64,000 nucleotides of DNA from Xiphophorus maculatus. Its lineage: Eukaryota; Chordata; Actinopteri; Cyprinodontiformes; Poeciliidae. The stretch lies in the NCBI RefSeq assembly GCF_002775205.1, contig NC_036451.1, forward strand, positions 21,500,351 through 21,564,350. Reading direction: 5' to 3'. The notes under the pieces are model-generated. The model had not been told where the DNA came from and did not search any database. It saw only the letters and a program-made list of their open reading frames with translations. The translations under genes and the position numbers were made by a program. Positions 25,755 through 37,540 of this stretch are shown here, piece by piece; the first letter of the stretch is position 1, and each line of letters starts with the position of its first letter.

Positions 25755-25820
25755 AAAATATGAGCACTGTTGCTAAATAACTGCAAGGCAACCTCCTGCC
25801 TCTGTCTCTGTGAAGTCCGG
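25755..25820 (+). promoter_or_regulatory. Candidate promoter and noncoding exon 1 of FMO-C
   Basis: A weak TATA-like AAATATG lies at about 25755, and a good splice donor GTGAGT at 25821. The distance matches those of FMO-A and FMO-B (64-70 bp). The next acceptor is CTCCTCAG at 26223, two bases before the ATG. There is no strong TATA box and no shared exon word, so this is tentative. Confidence 0.35.
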
Positions 25821-26069
25821 GTGAGTAAAATAAGTCTATTGTCATACATACTTTGCAAGCTAATACTAGTGAAATCATGTAATGATAACTAATTGTTCGT
25901 AACTGCTGCTAAGTTCATTTTTGTATTGTTCAGTAACTCACACAGATTTTAGTGTTTGATGTGTCATTTTCACAGCTCATCGAGGATGTACATAACTCTT
26001 TTGCTTTTGAATAAAACTTTATTGAAGTTTCTGCAGAGTGACAGATTAAACCAGGGGTGCTCAATACGT

Positions 26070-26080
26070 CGATATATATA

Positions 26081-26122
<42 letters not shown>
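26070..26122. repeat. (AT)n microsatellite
   Basis: About 20 AT units, with a CTG interruption near 26080, in the putative first intron of FMO-C. Confidence 0.9.
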
Positions 26123-26124
<2 letters not shown>

Positions 26125-26225
26125 GTATATATAGTAGTGATTGCCTAAAGATGATTTTATTGTGCAAAACTGAAACGTTGCTTTGCAAGATGAAACCTCT
26201 CTGACAATCCTGTTTCTCCTCAGCG

Positions 26226-29200
26226 ATGGTTCGCCGTGTGGCAGTAGTCGGTGCAGGCAGTTCGGGTCTGGCCTGTGTCAAAGTCTGCTTGGAGGAGGGC
26301 TTGGACCCTGTCTGCTTTGAAAGTAGTGATGACATTGGTGGCCTGTGGAAATTTAAGGTGGGACAGGTGGAGTAATTTTGATAGAACTTGTTAGTCAAGC
26401 TGCTACCCAAGTGTCTTCTTACCAAAGAAAAACCTAAGGCTGTTTGGTAAACATAAATATTCAAGTCAGGCATTTGTTTTTATTTTTACTTTTTTTTATT
26501 TTAGTTAGCTCTATCTATAATTCTATCATCTCTGGTCAACTTTATTTTTCCCATTCCCACAGCATAATACTGCGTCCACCTTGTTTTTTCTAACAGAATT
26601 GGGTTTAGGTTGATGTGTAGTGTTAGTTTTTGACTTGATTTTGGTCTTGTCTTACCACAGGACCTTCTTTCACACAAATGGATGGTTAAATTGATTCTGA
26701 AGGCAGTCAGCTGCACTGAGTTTGATCTAAACGGTTCACTTTAAAGGGAGTTAAATATAAATGCAACCATCTTATTTACATAGACAAAAACATTGGACTC
26801 AATGTATCACTTTTTTCTTCCACTTCAGAATCATGCAATCTTTTGTGTTTGTAAGTGCGTAAGGCACAGTAATGGTCTTCTTTAACAGCTCCCGTCTTTA
26901 TTTTATTTTTATTTTTTTCTGCGCCTGCAGGAGTCTCCAGAACCAGATCGATCCAGCATCTACCGCTCTCTGGTGGTGAATACCTCCAAAGAGATGATGT
27001 GCTTCAGCGATTTCCCCATGCCTGACGACTATCCCAACTACATGCACAACTCCCAGCTGCTGCAGTACTTCAGGCTCTACGCTGCGCATTTTCACCTGCT
27101 CCAACACATTCGCTTTCAGGTCCGTCCTGTTTTGTTGTGGCCTTTTTTTTTAATATGAAAAGGTAATTGATCTCTACATTAAGGCTTGCGTTTCTGCACA
27201 CGTTTCAGACCACTGTGAGGAGTGTTACACAAAGGCCAGACTTCTCAGTGTCTGGTCAGTGGGACATAGTGACCATGAACAAAAATAACGAGGAAGAAAG
27301 ACACATCTTTGATGCGGTTCTGGTGTGTTCAGGACACTACACCCATCCGGTCTTACCCCTGTCAGATTTTCTAGGTATTAAGATTACTTCAGTAAATTTA
27401 AACTATCATAAAAGCCTTTGCCTCTGAGCTGTTTTGCCATATGTTTTTCTCCAGGACACGAAACATTCCTCGGCAGGCTTCTTCACAGCAGGGAATATAG
27501 AGACGCAGATTCCTTCAGGGGTGAAAGGGTGGTGGTTGTTGGCTTTGGGAACTCCGGAGGGGATGTTGCGGTAGAGATTAGCAGATCTGCAGAAAAGGTG
27601 AGAACAGGACAGACACAGGAGAACTGCCACGTTGTTTGAGAATCGAAGAGAGACGACAACAACATCTAATATTCTCCACCCTCTTCAGACCTTTCTCAGT
27701 GTTCGGGACGGGTTCTGGGTGATGAGCAGAATGGCCCATAGGGGCCTGCCCGTGGATATGACATTGATCTCCAGGTTCAACATCCTCCTGCTGCAGCTGC
27801 TCCCCAAGACTTTAATCAACTGGGCAGCAGAGAGAGCACTGAACCAGAAACATGACCATGAACTCTACGGTCTGAAGCCCAGACACAGGTATCACTGTTC
27901 GAATCAACCGACTAGTTTTGACTATTGCTCAAAAACAACAGGAGCTGAATTCAACGCAGACAAATTAGCGTAGCACGCAACAAAAATTTTATACCAGGCG
28001 GACCTCTCTAAGTTCAGTGTTGAAGACCACTCTGGCACTAACGCTGCAACCGACGAGGTCAATCATTCAGAACCAGACTGCTGGGCAATGTGGGCGCTGC
28101 ACCAGATTTTCCGGTCAATAGGTGAAAAGGCATCTCAAACGTCCCTCACAGTATAGTGTATAAGTTCAGCTGAAAAATAATCAAGAGAAAGGTCCAAAAA
28201 ATACTTATACACAATATTAAACAAGGTCAAGCACCAGACATGAAATCTAGGAAAGAAAAAACTACAGAAACAACAAAATAAAAATTTAGAGGCGCTATTG
28301 CACAGCAGCCTGCAAATAAATGTCAATAAACATCTCTTTTGCAATTTATTTCACAGACTTCTGGACAAAAGGCCTCTGGTCAATGATGATCTTCCTGGTC
28401 GAATTCTTCAGGGAGCCCTTGTCATGAAGCCCAACATACGAGCTTTCAAGGATTCAGGAGTTACATTCGAAGACGGGACAGTTGAAGACAACATTGACTC
28501 TGTGGTCTTTTGTACAGGATATAAAGGAATCTTCCCGTTCTTGCCCTCTGCTCTGTCTGAAGGGCCACACAGTGAGCTGACGCTATACAAGTAAGTCAAT
28601 GCAGAGAAAGGTTCACTGTTTAAGGGGGACAGACAAGATACATCACAGAACATGATGTAAAGCGTGTGCTTTATATTATGAAAGATTACTTAATTTATTT
28701 ACTTTTTTGTCATAATTCAGAAGAGTGTTTCCTCCGTCTCTTCAACAACCCACGCTGGCCGTCATGGGTTTTTTCCAAGTAAGGGGACCAATCATGCCGA
28801 TTGTGGAGATGCAGGTCCGCTGGGCTGTGAAGGTGTTTTCAGGTAGACACAATATGTATACACACAGTGACTTACTAAAGTATTCATAGCCCTTTTGACA
28901 CGATAAACCCACAAACGTCAATATATTTTAAAATAATTGTGTGTGACAGACCCACAAAAGGTAATTCCTAATTGTAAAATTGTTTTTCAGAATTAAAAAA
29001 AATTAAAATCTGAAAATGTGTCATACATTTCCTCCGCATGCATGTATGGATTCTCCCTCCGACTTCTTTCCTTCAGTCCAAAAAAAAAAAAAAGACAACT
29101 TGAAATTGTCCATTGGTATGAATATATGTGCTTTCTGGCTCTCTGTTGCTTGTGATGGACTGACAATGGACAGATTGGCAACACAGTAGACACATGTAAT

Positions 29201-30741
29201 GGAAAACACTTGTGTGTGATAGAGAGCTAACACTGCGCTCTCCCATAACTCCCAACATGAATCATGTTAATGGTATGATGGGATACCTTTTACCCAACAG
29301 AATCATACAGACTGGTCAGAGTTAATGGGAGCTCAATACGGGGAAGAAAACCTGTGGTAACACTTTATTTGACGGGTTGTGAATAATTAAACTTTAGCTT
29401 TAATAACATAAAGCTACATAATTTTTAAAGTTTAATCAGTAATACTTTTATAACAAATTTATGTCAGATCAAGATTTCTTGGTTAATGTCAAGTTGTCGT
29501 AACGAAGACATTTTGAATAATGTCAACTTTGTATTAAAAGTGTCATGATTTACCGAATGACACTTTATGACAACAGTCATAAATATTCATGAAGACTTAC
29601 TCATGTTCATGACAGGTGTTATGTCATGTTTATGACAGTCTTATTCACAACCCGTCAAATAAAGTGTTACCAAACCTGTCAGAAAGTGCAAATGACTTGA
29701 GACCGGGGCGAAGGTTCACCTTTCAACACCTCAGAGACCTCAGATACAGCCACAGCTGCAGCCGAGGGCTTTGATCAAATTCCGATCATGTTAGAATGGT
29801 GTAGTCAAAGCCCAGAGATGAATGCAACTGATAAATTCTGGCAGCACTTTTTGTGTCCCCAAATGTTTTCCACCAAATCCATTCTCAGGTTGAGTTAATT
29901 TGTAAAGAGTTCAAAACGTCTTTTATATTATTGATCTATCAAATAGAATTCCAATAAAAAATCCTTCATTTAAGTTTGTGGTTTTCAGAAGAAATCTAAA
30001 AAAGTTCAAGCGTTATGTATATCATTGCAAAACACTGTAAATTAATTTTGGGATGAAGAAGATGATACGTTTAATGTTTCAGGTTTGACTCGTCTCCCAT
30101 CGACGCAGAAAATGCTTGAAGTCATTGAGACTGAAAGGAGGTTAAACTTGCCCAGGTAGCCATCATTCTCACACTCAAAGTTGATTTTTACGCCAAAATA
30201 AGTTGGCTGACATTCCTTCTTATGGTTTTTAAGCTTCCCTAACCCTCAACAAGCTGTTCTCCAAGTTGATTTCATCCAGTACTTGGATTTCATGGCCGAG
30301 GAGGTGAGTAGGTCCTAACACTTTGTTGTTTACAGCATCTAAGACACAGACAACCAAATAATAATAAGCTTTTCCTCACAGATTGGTGTTAAACCACATC
30401 TTTGGAGACTGCTCCTAACAGACCCAGTCCTCTGGGCAAAGATCTTCTTTGGTCCCTGCACTCCTTACCAGTATCGCCTCACTGGGCCTGGACAGTGGGC
30501 AGGAGCCAGACAAGCCATCCTCACACAGTGGGAGCGGGTTGCTAAGCCTTTCAGAAGCAGAGCGCTACCAGAGCCAGAGGTCCGGAGGTCTTTCCCGTGT
30601 TCTCCCTGGCTAACGGCATGTGCAGGAACTATGGTCATGGCTTTGCTTTTGTCACATAAGATTGTCCCGTTAGTCCAACGTGCCACCCAGATGCTGAGCA
30701 GGAGTAAGAGTTTTCTGGGTGATTTGTGGTTCACTGACTAA
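26226..30741 (+). CDS. fmo5-like: FMO-C: flavin-containing monooxygenase, intact, 562 aa
   Basis: Join 26226-26357, 26931-27119, 27209-27374, 27455-27597, 27689-27888, 28357-28590, 28721-28842, 30083-30155, 30234-30303, 30382-30741: 1689 nt, 562 residues. Same predicted activity as FMO-B. Motifs: FAD site GAGSSG (9-14), FMO signature [11 protein letters not shown] (167-177), NADPH site GFGNSGG (192-198); FCTGY has Cys where FMO-B has Ala. All junctions are GT-AG and in frame. Exon sizes match the family, and 234+122 again gives 356, but this split falls at LY^K, a different place from FMO-B. The last coding exon is also split, at EE^IG. The C-terminus has a hydrophobic stretch (about [14 protein letters not shown]) before a polar tail. 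The duplication unit begins in intron 2, so exons 3-11 recur at 49134-52943. Confidence 0.93.
26521..26720 (-). mobile_element. Tc1-like relic spanning the duplication start
   Basis: Phrases 'ttgatgtgtagtgttagttt' and 'ttgattttggtcttgtctta' match the antisense of the same old Tc1-like transposase family seen at 14640-15240. The 22.2-kb duplicated unit begins inside it at 26594; the right half recurs at 48797-48923. Confidence 0.6.
28864..30045 (+). mobile_element. Decayed Tc1-like element in an FMO-C intron
   Basis: The left end 'cagtgacttactaaagtatt' and right end 'attgcaaaacactgta' are degraded mirror images, as are 'aacccacaaacgtcaatata' and 'catttaagtttgtggtttt'. Near 29709 'cgaaggttcacctttcaaca' and near 29803 'tagtcaaagcccagagatga' correspond to the QQDN and SQSPDLN parts of a Tc1 transposase. 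It makes up most of the 1.24-kb intron and carries a hAT insertion. Confidence 0.7.
29356..29671. mobile_element. hAT-type MITE, 316 bp, with perfect 8-bp target duplication
   Basis: Perfect terminal inverted repeats of 30 bp: GGTAACACTTTATTTGACGG... at the left and ...CCGTCAAATAAAGTGTTACC at the right. The flanks AAACCTGT at 29348-29355 and 29672-29679 are identical, an 8-bp target duplication typical of hAT. It has no coding capacity. It is inserted in the older Tc1 relic in an FMO-C intron. Confidence 0.9.
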
Positions 30742-31525
30742 CCTCAAAGACTTGAAATAATCGTCACTTAGAAGAACTGATGTAGAGTCGGCTGGATCAA
30801 AGCGACTTCACAGGGAATCAGAGGTAATCTGGACCTGAGTTGTCTTGCTTTGTGTTTCTTTACTGAGAATATACAAATAGAGTATACTCATCTTTTCGCC
30901 AGACTCGCTCTTCATCGCCATCAGTAAAACTCGCACATTCTCAGCTCAGCTTACGTTTGCCTTTCTGCAAATCCAGTTTAACCACTTACCTTTCTTGTCC
31001 ACTGTGGACCCAGAGCAGTTTTCCCCTTGATAGTCTTCTTTTCAGAAATAATTTTTTCACATGCTGCCTGCTCCAGAGTCCAGTTGTGAAAACATGACAG
31101 ACACTCTTAAGTCTGTTAGAATGATCAAAATCTTAATCGACTAATCCTCACTTTTGTTGGCATCATTTCAAGGATTGGTCAGGACAAAATAAGAGAGTCT
31201 TCATCAGCGCAGACAGAACAACTGCATAGTGTAGCATGAGATTAATATTACCTCAACATTTAAATTGCATTTGCATGAATACTGTAACAATGTTGCTATC
31301 TGGGCTTTCCATTTGTGATGCTGCACATTGTCTTGACGTGTCAAAGAAATCATTTACGGTCATTCTCGGCTAGAAAATTATATATGCTACGAAGAGGCAA
31401 TGTTGGACAATTAATAACTTAAAGCAACAAATCTTCATAAGCAATGGAAATTTAAGACAAATATGTATCACTTTCACAAGGGTGTGATTTTCTTTGTCTT
31501 GCCCTTTCTTTTAGTTTGACATAAC
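30742..31525. other. FMO-C 3' UTR and downstream sequence
   Basis: No gene recognised. It is AT-rich, with no clear strong polyadenylation signal close to the stop codon. Confidence 0.4.
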
Positions 31526-32036
31526 ACATGTGTCAAACTCGAGGCCCGGGGGCCAAATCTGGCCCGCCGTAGCTTTTAATGTGGCTCTTTAAATTCCAAA
31601 TTGCATCAATAACTTCTTCCAGTTTTTCACAAATCTGCAAAATTGACACAAAATTAAGAAATCTCCACATTTCTTTTTCTAATTTTACTGTAGATTTTCT
31701 CAAAATTGGTCAGACACACATTGAGTAACTGCAGCCTCACTTGATGTCACGTTATAGTCTGCAATTTATATGGAAAGTAATAAGAAGTCACATTTAACGT
31801 CATACATTAGCACAAACATCATAATTCCTTACAAACATTTCTAAATTGGCACCACAAAATCTGCAATTTTGACTGAAAAAAAACCACTAAAACAATCACA
31901 AAATCTGGGAAGAACAGCAATTTATTGATATTTTAGCTATTTATTGGGTTTTATCAAAACATTCTGGCGAAACCGGCCCTTTAAGAGCATTCAGGTTTTT
32001 GAATATGGCCCAAAATGAAAATGAGTTTGACATAAG
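31526..32036. mobile_element. Nonautonomous hAT-like element
   Basis: The left end TGTCAAACTCGAGGCCCGGG and right end GAGTTTGACA are the hallmark of the vertebrate hAT family that starts TGTCAAACTC-GGCCCG. About 0.5 kb, no transposase. The left end also makes a local hairpin with 'agtttgaca' at 31513. Confidence 0.65.
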
Positions 32037-33234
32037 GCTGAGGTTTCTGGGGACGAGTGTAAATACCAACACACTTGTGGAGTCAGCTGCCACCTGACAG
32101 AAGACGGCAGAAGACACCAGAGGTCGATCCCAGGAATGGACGATGACGGAAACTCAAACTGTGGAAGGAGAGCGGACACAAGGTAAGGATGGGGGTGGGA
32201 ATCTGAATATTTACATCACAAGGCTCAGGCCTGGTTACCACTTATCGTGAACAAACCATTTGACATTCATTTCAGAGTACAAGCATCTCTAAAGCGGTGG
32301 TTCTTAACTCTGGTCTTCAAAGCAATCTGCCCTGCATGTTTTAGATGTTACCCTGCTATAATTTCAATTCGTGGCTGATTGACAAGTTTTTGCTGAACTG
32401 CAATCATCTCAGATGTCTTACATCACCTAAAACGTTCAGGGCAGGTTTGGGAAACACTGCTGTAAAACCACCTCCTAAAGGCTCCTGATTGTTCTCAGCT
32501 TGGGGTCAGATCTGTCTGTCTCCCTTTTCACACCAGAATTTAATCTGCCAGCAATTTTACTGAGTTTTCCAGCTAACCCTAAGGAAGAATTTTAAATAGC
32601 AATTATTATTATTTTGCTTTTCAATTTAAATGAAGCTTAAATTCATTTAAGCTTAAATTATCTGTAAGAGAGGCAGAAGAAACTCTTTGGATTATGAAAG
32701 TTGCAGACCTCTAGACTGTACCCTCTCTCTCTCTCTCTCGCCAAACACTGTTGATTGATCTGCTTTTGTGCTTCAAGAAATGAAATCTGATCTTCAGGCA
32801 GCCCTGTCTGCATTTCTGCAAGTTGAAACACAACCAAGTGGTTAAATAGGAGGACATGCAGCTTTTCTAAACCACTTTCTCCCAGGAGAGAAAAGGTCAG
32901 GTTGGTCAACTCCGTTAAATATTTAGCTTGTGTAGTAGTGGCCATTGTTTGCCAAACCAAACATCCAATGAAAGTCCCATCAAGCCACTATAAGGCACTT
33001 GGGTAAAATTTTTTGTACGCCGGCAAAAGAAGGTTCATTGTCCTAACTTGTTGATTGTTCTGGATGATTTATTTTTCCTATTTCAGCAAACAATTACAGA
33101 GTTCAAACTTTCCTTTGTTCTCATGCTGCCTCTCTTGCTCTGGTTAAAAAAAACCATAAGCCCCAAACCCAAATGCCTGCTGGTCCTTTACCAGGCCCCT
33201 ACACTCATAGAAAGTGGGCTGACCCACCCTACTT
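32037..33234. other. Intergenic sequence in the duplicated unit
   Basis: No gene seen. A short (CT)n repeat lies at about 32722-32739, and a palindrome around 'aagcttaaattcatttaagc' near 32634-32657. A 100-codon - strand open frame (32658-32960) has no recognisable domain. Confidence 0.4.
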
Positions 33235-33354
33235 CCTGTCTGAAGTAAGGTGGGCCTTACTTCAGACAGGCCCACTTGTCTGAAGTAAGTGGGCCTTCAG
33301 ACAAGTGGGCCCACTTGTCTGAATTATTTTTCTTATTATATAAGAAAAATAATT
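33235..33354. repeat. Cluster of three adjacent hairpins
   Basis: Three perfect stem-loops in 120 bp: arms of 16 bp (33235-33250 with 33255-33270), 15 bp (33271-33285 with 33295-33309) and 14 bp (33322-33335 with 33341-33354). The first two share the word CTGTCTGAAGTAAG or its complement, so they probably arose from each other. Confidence 0.85.
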
Positions 33355-33505
33355 AAACAAAAGATAAATAGAATAAACAATTATTAACCTGTACATTTAC
33401 TCTGTAAATAATACAAAAAATAGAAATTTAAGAATAAAACTAACAAAATTCAAATGGATAAAGAAATAAAGAATAAATAGCTCCCACAGCTTATATATAT
33501 ATATA

Positions 33506-34745
33506 TGTAACCCATGTTAATTTAACAAATATGAATTATAGCCTGTAGTACACTACATTGTCGATAGGTGGCAGTAAATGGTTTCAAGTAGTCTAAAACT
33601 ACATTGATATGCCGCAGTATATGAACTAGAATAACCAGAAGATGAAACCGGAAGAAACGTTTTGTGGTCATTTTATTGACAAAACTCTGTGTTATTTTCA
33701 ATATTTTTCAAGAGCTAGTTTTCATCTATGGTTGATTTTTCGATTCTTGTGTAACCGGACCCGGGAGAACTTTGTTTTTGATATTACATTTATTTGTTTT
33801 TTTGATGCGAATCTCCGGTGAGTTCTGTGCTATAATTTTCTTTGTTAGCTATCGATTAGCCACAAGCTAATATTTTGCTGTTATGTATTAAAAGTTATAT
33901 TGTGATTTCATTTTACAGTTCAATGTTGAAAGGGAAAAAAAAACAATCGGAGATACTTGTTTATGATTAAGAATGTATGTTTTGTATGAAAATTAGCAAT
34001 GCTTACGGCTAACTCTGAAAGGCTATTCTGCTAATATTGCGCCTTTTTTTTTCTTCTTGGAATACTGATACTGATGAGGTATCTAGTGACAGTGAGTTAT
34101 TTATTCCACTGTGCGGAATTGAAGAATGCTAGAAAAAGATATGTCAATTCAGTGAATATTATGTTGTGATGTTTTGTTGAGCTAAAAGACAAAATTGGTT
34201 GTCGCAGCTGTAAATTATTTTATTTACATGGAGTGAAAGATAAACATTCACTGAAATGACTTAGAATGGTGTATCACAAAATAGTAAAATACATTTCTGC
34301 TATATGCAGGTTGTTTTTTTTGTGTTGAGAGACATCGTGTGAAGAACGGCGAGCCAGGATCCAAAAGAGCAGATTGAGATTGTGTCCACTACGACGTCAA
34401 AGAATAACGTTCTTCTGTTCCACTTGATCGGTGGGATTGCACATATTAACACTACCCGGGTAGCTACCATATAACATTCAGATCTGAAAACTGAATTGAA
34501 CTGAAAAAAAAGAAAGGAAAAACTTTTGAACTCGACTGACTTGACTTAGGACTACCAAAAGGAAACATTGACTATTTTGTTCTGTTTCATTATTGTCAAA
34601 TTGTGTAATAAATGTGTTTTGTTCAACACATTGTTTCCCTCGCTCCTCCTGAGTTGAACCTAGTTCTGATGCGCTATTTAATTGTAAAGATTAATAGTCA
34701 CCGATTCCTTTGTTACAGGTGCCTTACCAGATAAGTACAAAGTCT

Positions 34746-34749
<4 letters not shown>
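33506..34749 (+). mobile_element. LTR-like block inserted in an AT repeat (candidate solo LTR)
   Basis: A 1.24-kb block begins TGTAACCC and ends CTTACA, thus TG...CA, and is flanked on both sides by TATATA repeats as if inserted into an AT microsatellite. It has no long reading frame but contains AATAAATGTG near 34606, a polyadenylation-like signal. No tract or primer site is visible to prove an LTR. It could equally be another kind of noncoding element. Confidence 0.35.

Positions 34750-34827
<78 letters not shown>
34747..34827. repeat. (AT)n followed by poly-T
   Basis: About 25 AT units run into about 30 T. In copy 2 (56947-57030) the T run is 3 nt longer, the only change I see in this part of the duplication. 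Confidence 0.9.
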
Positions 34828-34831
<4 letters not shown>

Positions 34832-36270
34832 AAAAATTGAAGTCATAAGAAGAGTAGGGATATTCTGAGTCCAAGATTAAAGGGATTAAGATGGTTGCTA
34901 TATAAAATTACTTTTCAAAGGGCAGCTTTACCAAGAGTTTCTTTAAAATATAACCATTCTAACAATTATCTTAAACTGTTACATCTGTTTTTGGGGCTGT
35001 GGGAGTTCAGTCAGTACTTCTCGCTGTGATTTTTGGTTTGTAAAGCAAAGACTGCCAGTGTTTATGTCAATGGTTTTATGCAGGAGTCTGAAATTTAACA
35101 ATTCACTATGTTCCTCTAGAAATATAACTATTTTATAATTTTTGACAAAGAGCATGCTTCAGTGGAACTGTGATTCTACTGTGTAAGGAGAAAATTGACA
35201 GTTCAATGAAGCCACGTTTACCAAGTGGAGGATCCTGGTTAGAACTGAAAGCCACTTTAAGCTCAATGGTTTGTGTGAAAATGAGTTTATTAACCTTTGA
35301 GGGAGGATATTTTCTCCAGTTGTTGTTTGATTCTTTATTTTAAAGAGGCTGAGAATCACCTGTTGGATATTAAACACTTGATTTTATTTATATAGTGTCT
35401 AGCTCCAAAATGTTGTGATTAGAAAAGGCTGAACTAAAACTTTCCATGCAGTGGCTCTTTCTGATAAAGGCAACCACCCAGGGCGTTCTCATTCGAGGGC
35501 ATGGGACAACGCCCCACGACCTTTGTCCTCTACCACCACCCAGGATTAACCTGTGGGGAGTGATTGACCGGAGGCGCCGGTATGGTTGTTCGCCTAGGGC
35601 ACCTGACTGCCTCCGTTTCCATGTTATCAAATCACTTTCTAAGTTTTGCAACTTTAAAAGTGTGGTTAGACAATTTAATGACTGTCTGTAAACTCAGTGG
35701 GTTGTTTAAAAAAATATAGACATCATTTCTATAAATGTAGTTGTATATTGACTGCTGGTTACTTTCTCCCTCTTGTGGTCAAAAGGAAACAAGTGGTTGT
35801 TCTCTCCCATCTATTAGCGTGTTGCATGTTTCTTTTTCAACTTTCATAATGTGGATGGAAACAAATACAAAGATTTATTTTTTTGTGACTACATTAATTA
35901 AAGGGAGGGAGGATTAATCTCTTGTTGTCGTCATCAACAAACTCAAAGGCTGAATGTGAGAAAGTCTTAAATTAACAGGTGCACAAGACCACATTTTCAC
36001 ATGTCTCAATATTTTCAAATGTATTTATTTGATCCAAATCTTCCTTCCAACACTGATTTGTGGTCTTTAATGACAAAACAGGACCAGCCAAGTCATTAAA
36101 GCAACTGAACCTCCTGCACAGACAAATTAAAGCTACACATCATTCAAATGAACAGAATTAAAAATCAGACCACATTCCCTGACTTTTTTCTCTCCCTGTC
36201 TTGTTTCTCCTGCAGTTTAATCTGGTCTAGCTGGTCAGGATTCCCTCTGCTGCGAGCATCGCTTCTTCCA
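34828..36270. other. Intergenic sequence in the duplicated unit
   Basis: No gene recognised. A GC-richer island at about 35480-35610 is open on both strands (81 and 87 codons) but matches nothing I know. Confidence 0.4.
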
Positions 36271-36279
36271 CCAGAAGGT

Positions 36280-36343
36280 GGCAGTGATGGGCGCCGGCCC
36301 CTGTGGTCTGAGCAGCATTAATGTAATGCTGAAGGCTGGGTGT
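36280..36343 (+). pseudogene. Relict FMO exon 2 (FAD-binding part)
   Basis: One frame reads VAVMGAGPCGLSSINVMLKA, closely like the FMO-B N-terminus [20 protein letters not shown]. The FAD motif GAGPCG is intact. A polypyrimidine acceptor CTCCTGCAG ends at 36214, but no ATG precedes the motif in frame. Homology stops at about 36343, where an unrelated sequence and a hAT element follow. No exons 3-11 belonging to it are found nearby. Confidence 0.7.
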
Positions 36344-36423
36344 CAGAAAGAGAAGGAGCTTCTTAAAGAGACAAGGCGTCAAACTGCAAAGTCAAATTTC
36401 TTTGTTTCGATACATACAACCAC

Positions 36424-36780
36424 TGGGTGCACCGATTGCAGTTTTCTGGCTGATGGCCAATTACCAATCTTTTAAAAAGCTTAACCTGCCGATTCCGATA
36501 TTGGCTGATTCCAATTCTATTTTTTGTCTGAAATGCTGTTGAGTTGGCAACAGTGAGGTCACTGTTGATAATTGTAAACGTCCAGACATAAGTCGGTGGG
36601 CCGGTCTGTCAGTCAAACCTTTCTTACTGGAGAGCAAATGAGGACAGTGGTTGATTCTTAGGCCTTTGCCAAGCTAGATAAGATCGGTGGATAAGATCGG
36701 CTACATATGTAAAAATCGGTCAATCACCGATCTCCCAAAATTAAGGAAATCGGCTGGCCGATAAATGGGTGCACCCCTAG
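36424..36780. mobile_element. Nonautonomous hAT-like element
   Basis: The left end GGGTGCACCGATTGCAG and right end GGGTGCACCCCTAG, with several internal GGCCGAT/ATCGG words, are typical of a common hAT family starting CAGGGGTGCACCGAT. It directly follows the relict FMO exon and may have broken it. Confidence 0.55.
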
Positions 36781-37540
36781 ATGGTAAAATGGTTAATTTA
36801 TTGTGCAATAAAATTGCACTATGTGCCTGGAATCACATAATACCGCTCTTTTAAACTCTGCAGAGCTTTCACCCATAAGGATCCTCAGTTAACTCCATGT
36901 TGGAGACTAATTTTCAAAGTAGGAAAGCCTAGAAATATTTTCTCTATTATGACATCTGGTCTATCATCACATCAATACGCATCTGTGGGAAGCAGATATA
37001 GCTGCGCATTACTAATAAGTTGTTCATCTTGGTCCTGACATTACACAAAACCATGTCAGTTATGGGCAAATGCACTCTAATTCAATCAATCTCAAACACA
37101 ACATTTGGTACCTTCTGAGAAAGAAAAGAAGGGGAGACTGACAAAGAAAATAGAGCAGAAGTGGAACATAAAGAGGAAAAACAGAGAAAAAAGTTTTATC
37201 TCAAAGTGTGAAGACAGAAAAGAAAGAAAAAGAACACAAAGAGTGAAACCCCTTTTGCCATCTCACACAGAGAAATAAAAATTTGTGTAGTTACCAGGGA
37301 GGATGCTTTCATCCTGGTGTTTCTATAGCAACACTTACCATTTTACTGAGAGAAGATATTATTATGCAACGTGTAAGAAAAAAAACACAAAATGCTGAAA
37401 ACAATTTGATAGGTGTGATGATTACATGTTTGTTGCACTAAAGCAAAAACCCATTAAGAGTAGACAATTTTATTTAAAGAACTAGAAAATTCCTGAAGAA
37501 ATTTAACCGTGGCCTGCCAAAGTGTGCCCGTCGGTTTGAA
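36781..37540. other. Intergenic sequence in the duplicated unit
   Basis: Purine-rich, AT-rich sequence with no recognised feature. Confidence 0.4.

Noticed and set aside
32658-32960. 100-codon - strand frame in the duplicated unit
   Set aside because: No recognisable domain, and identity in copy 2 only reflects the recent duplication, not selection.
35388-35691. Overlapping open frames on both strands (81 and 87 codons)
   Set aside because: Neither shows a domain, coding bias or splice context; they probably reflect a local GC-rich patch.
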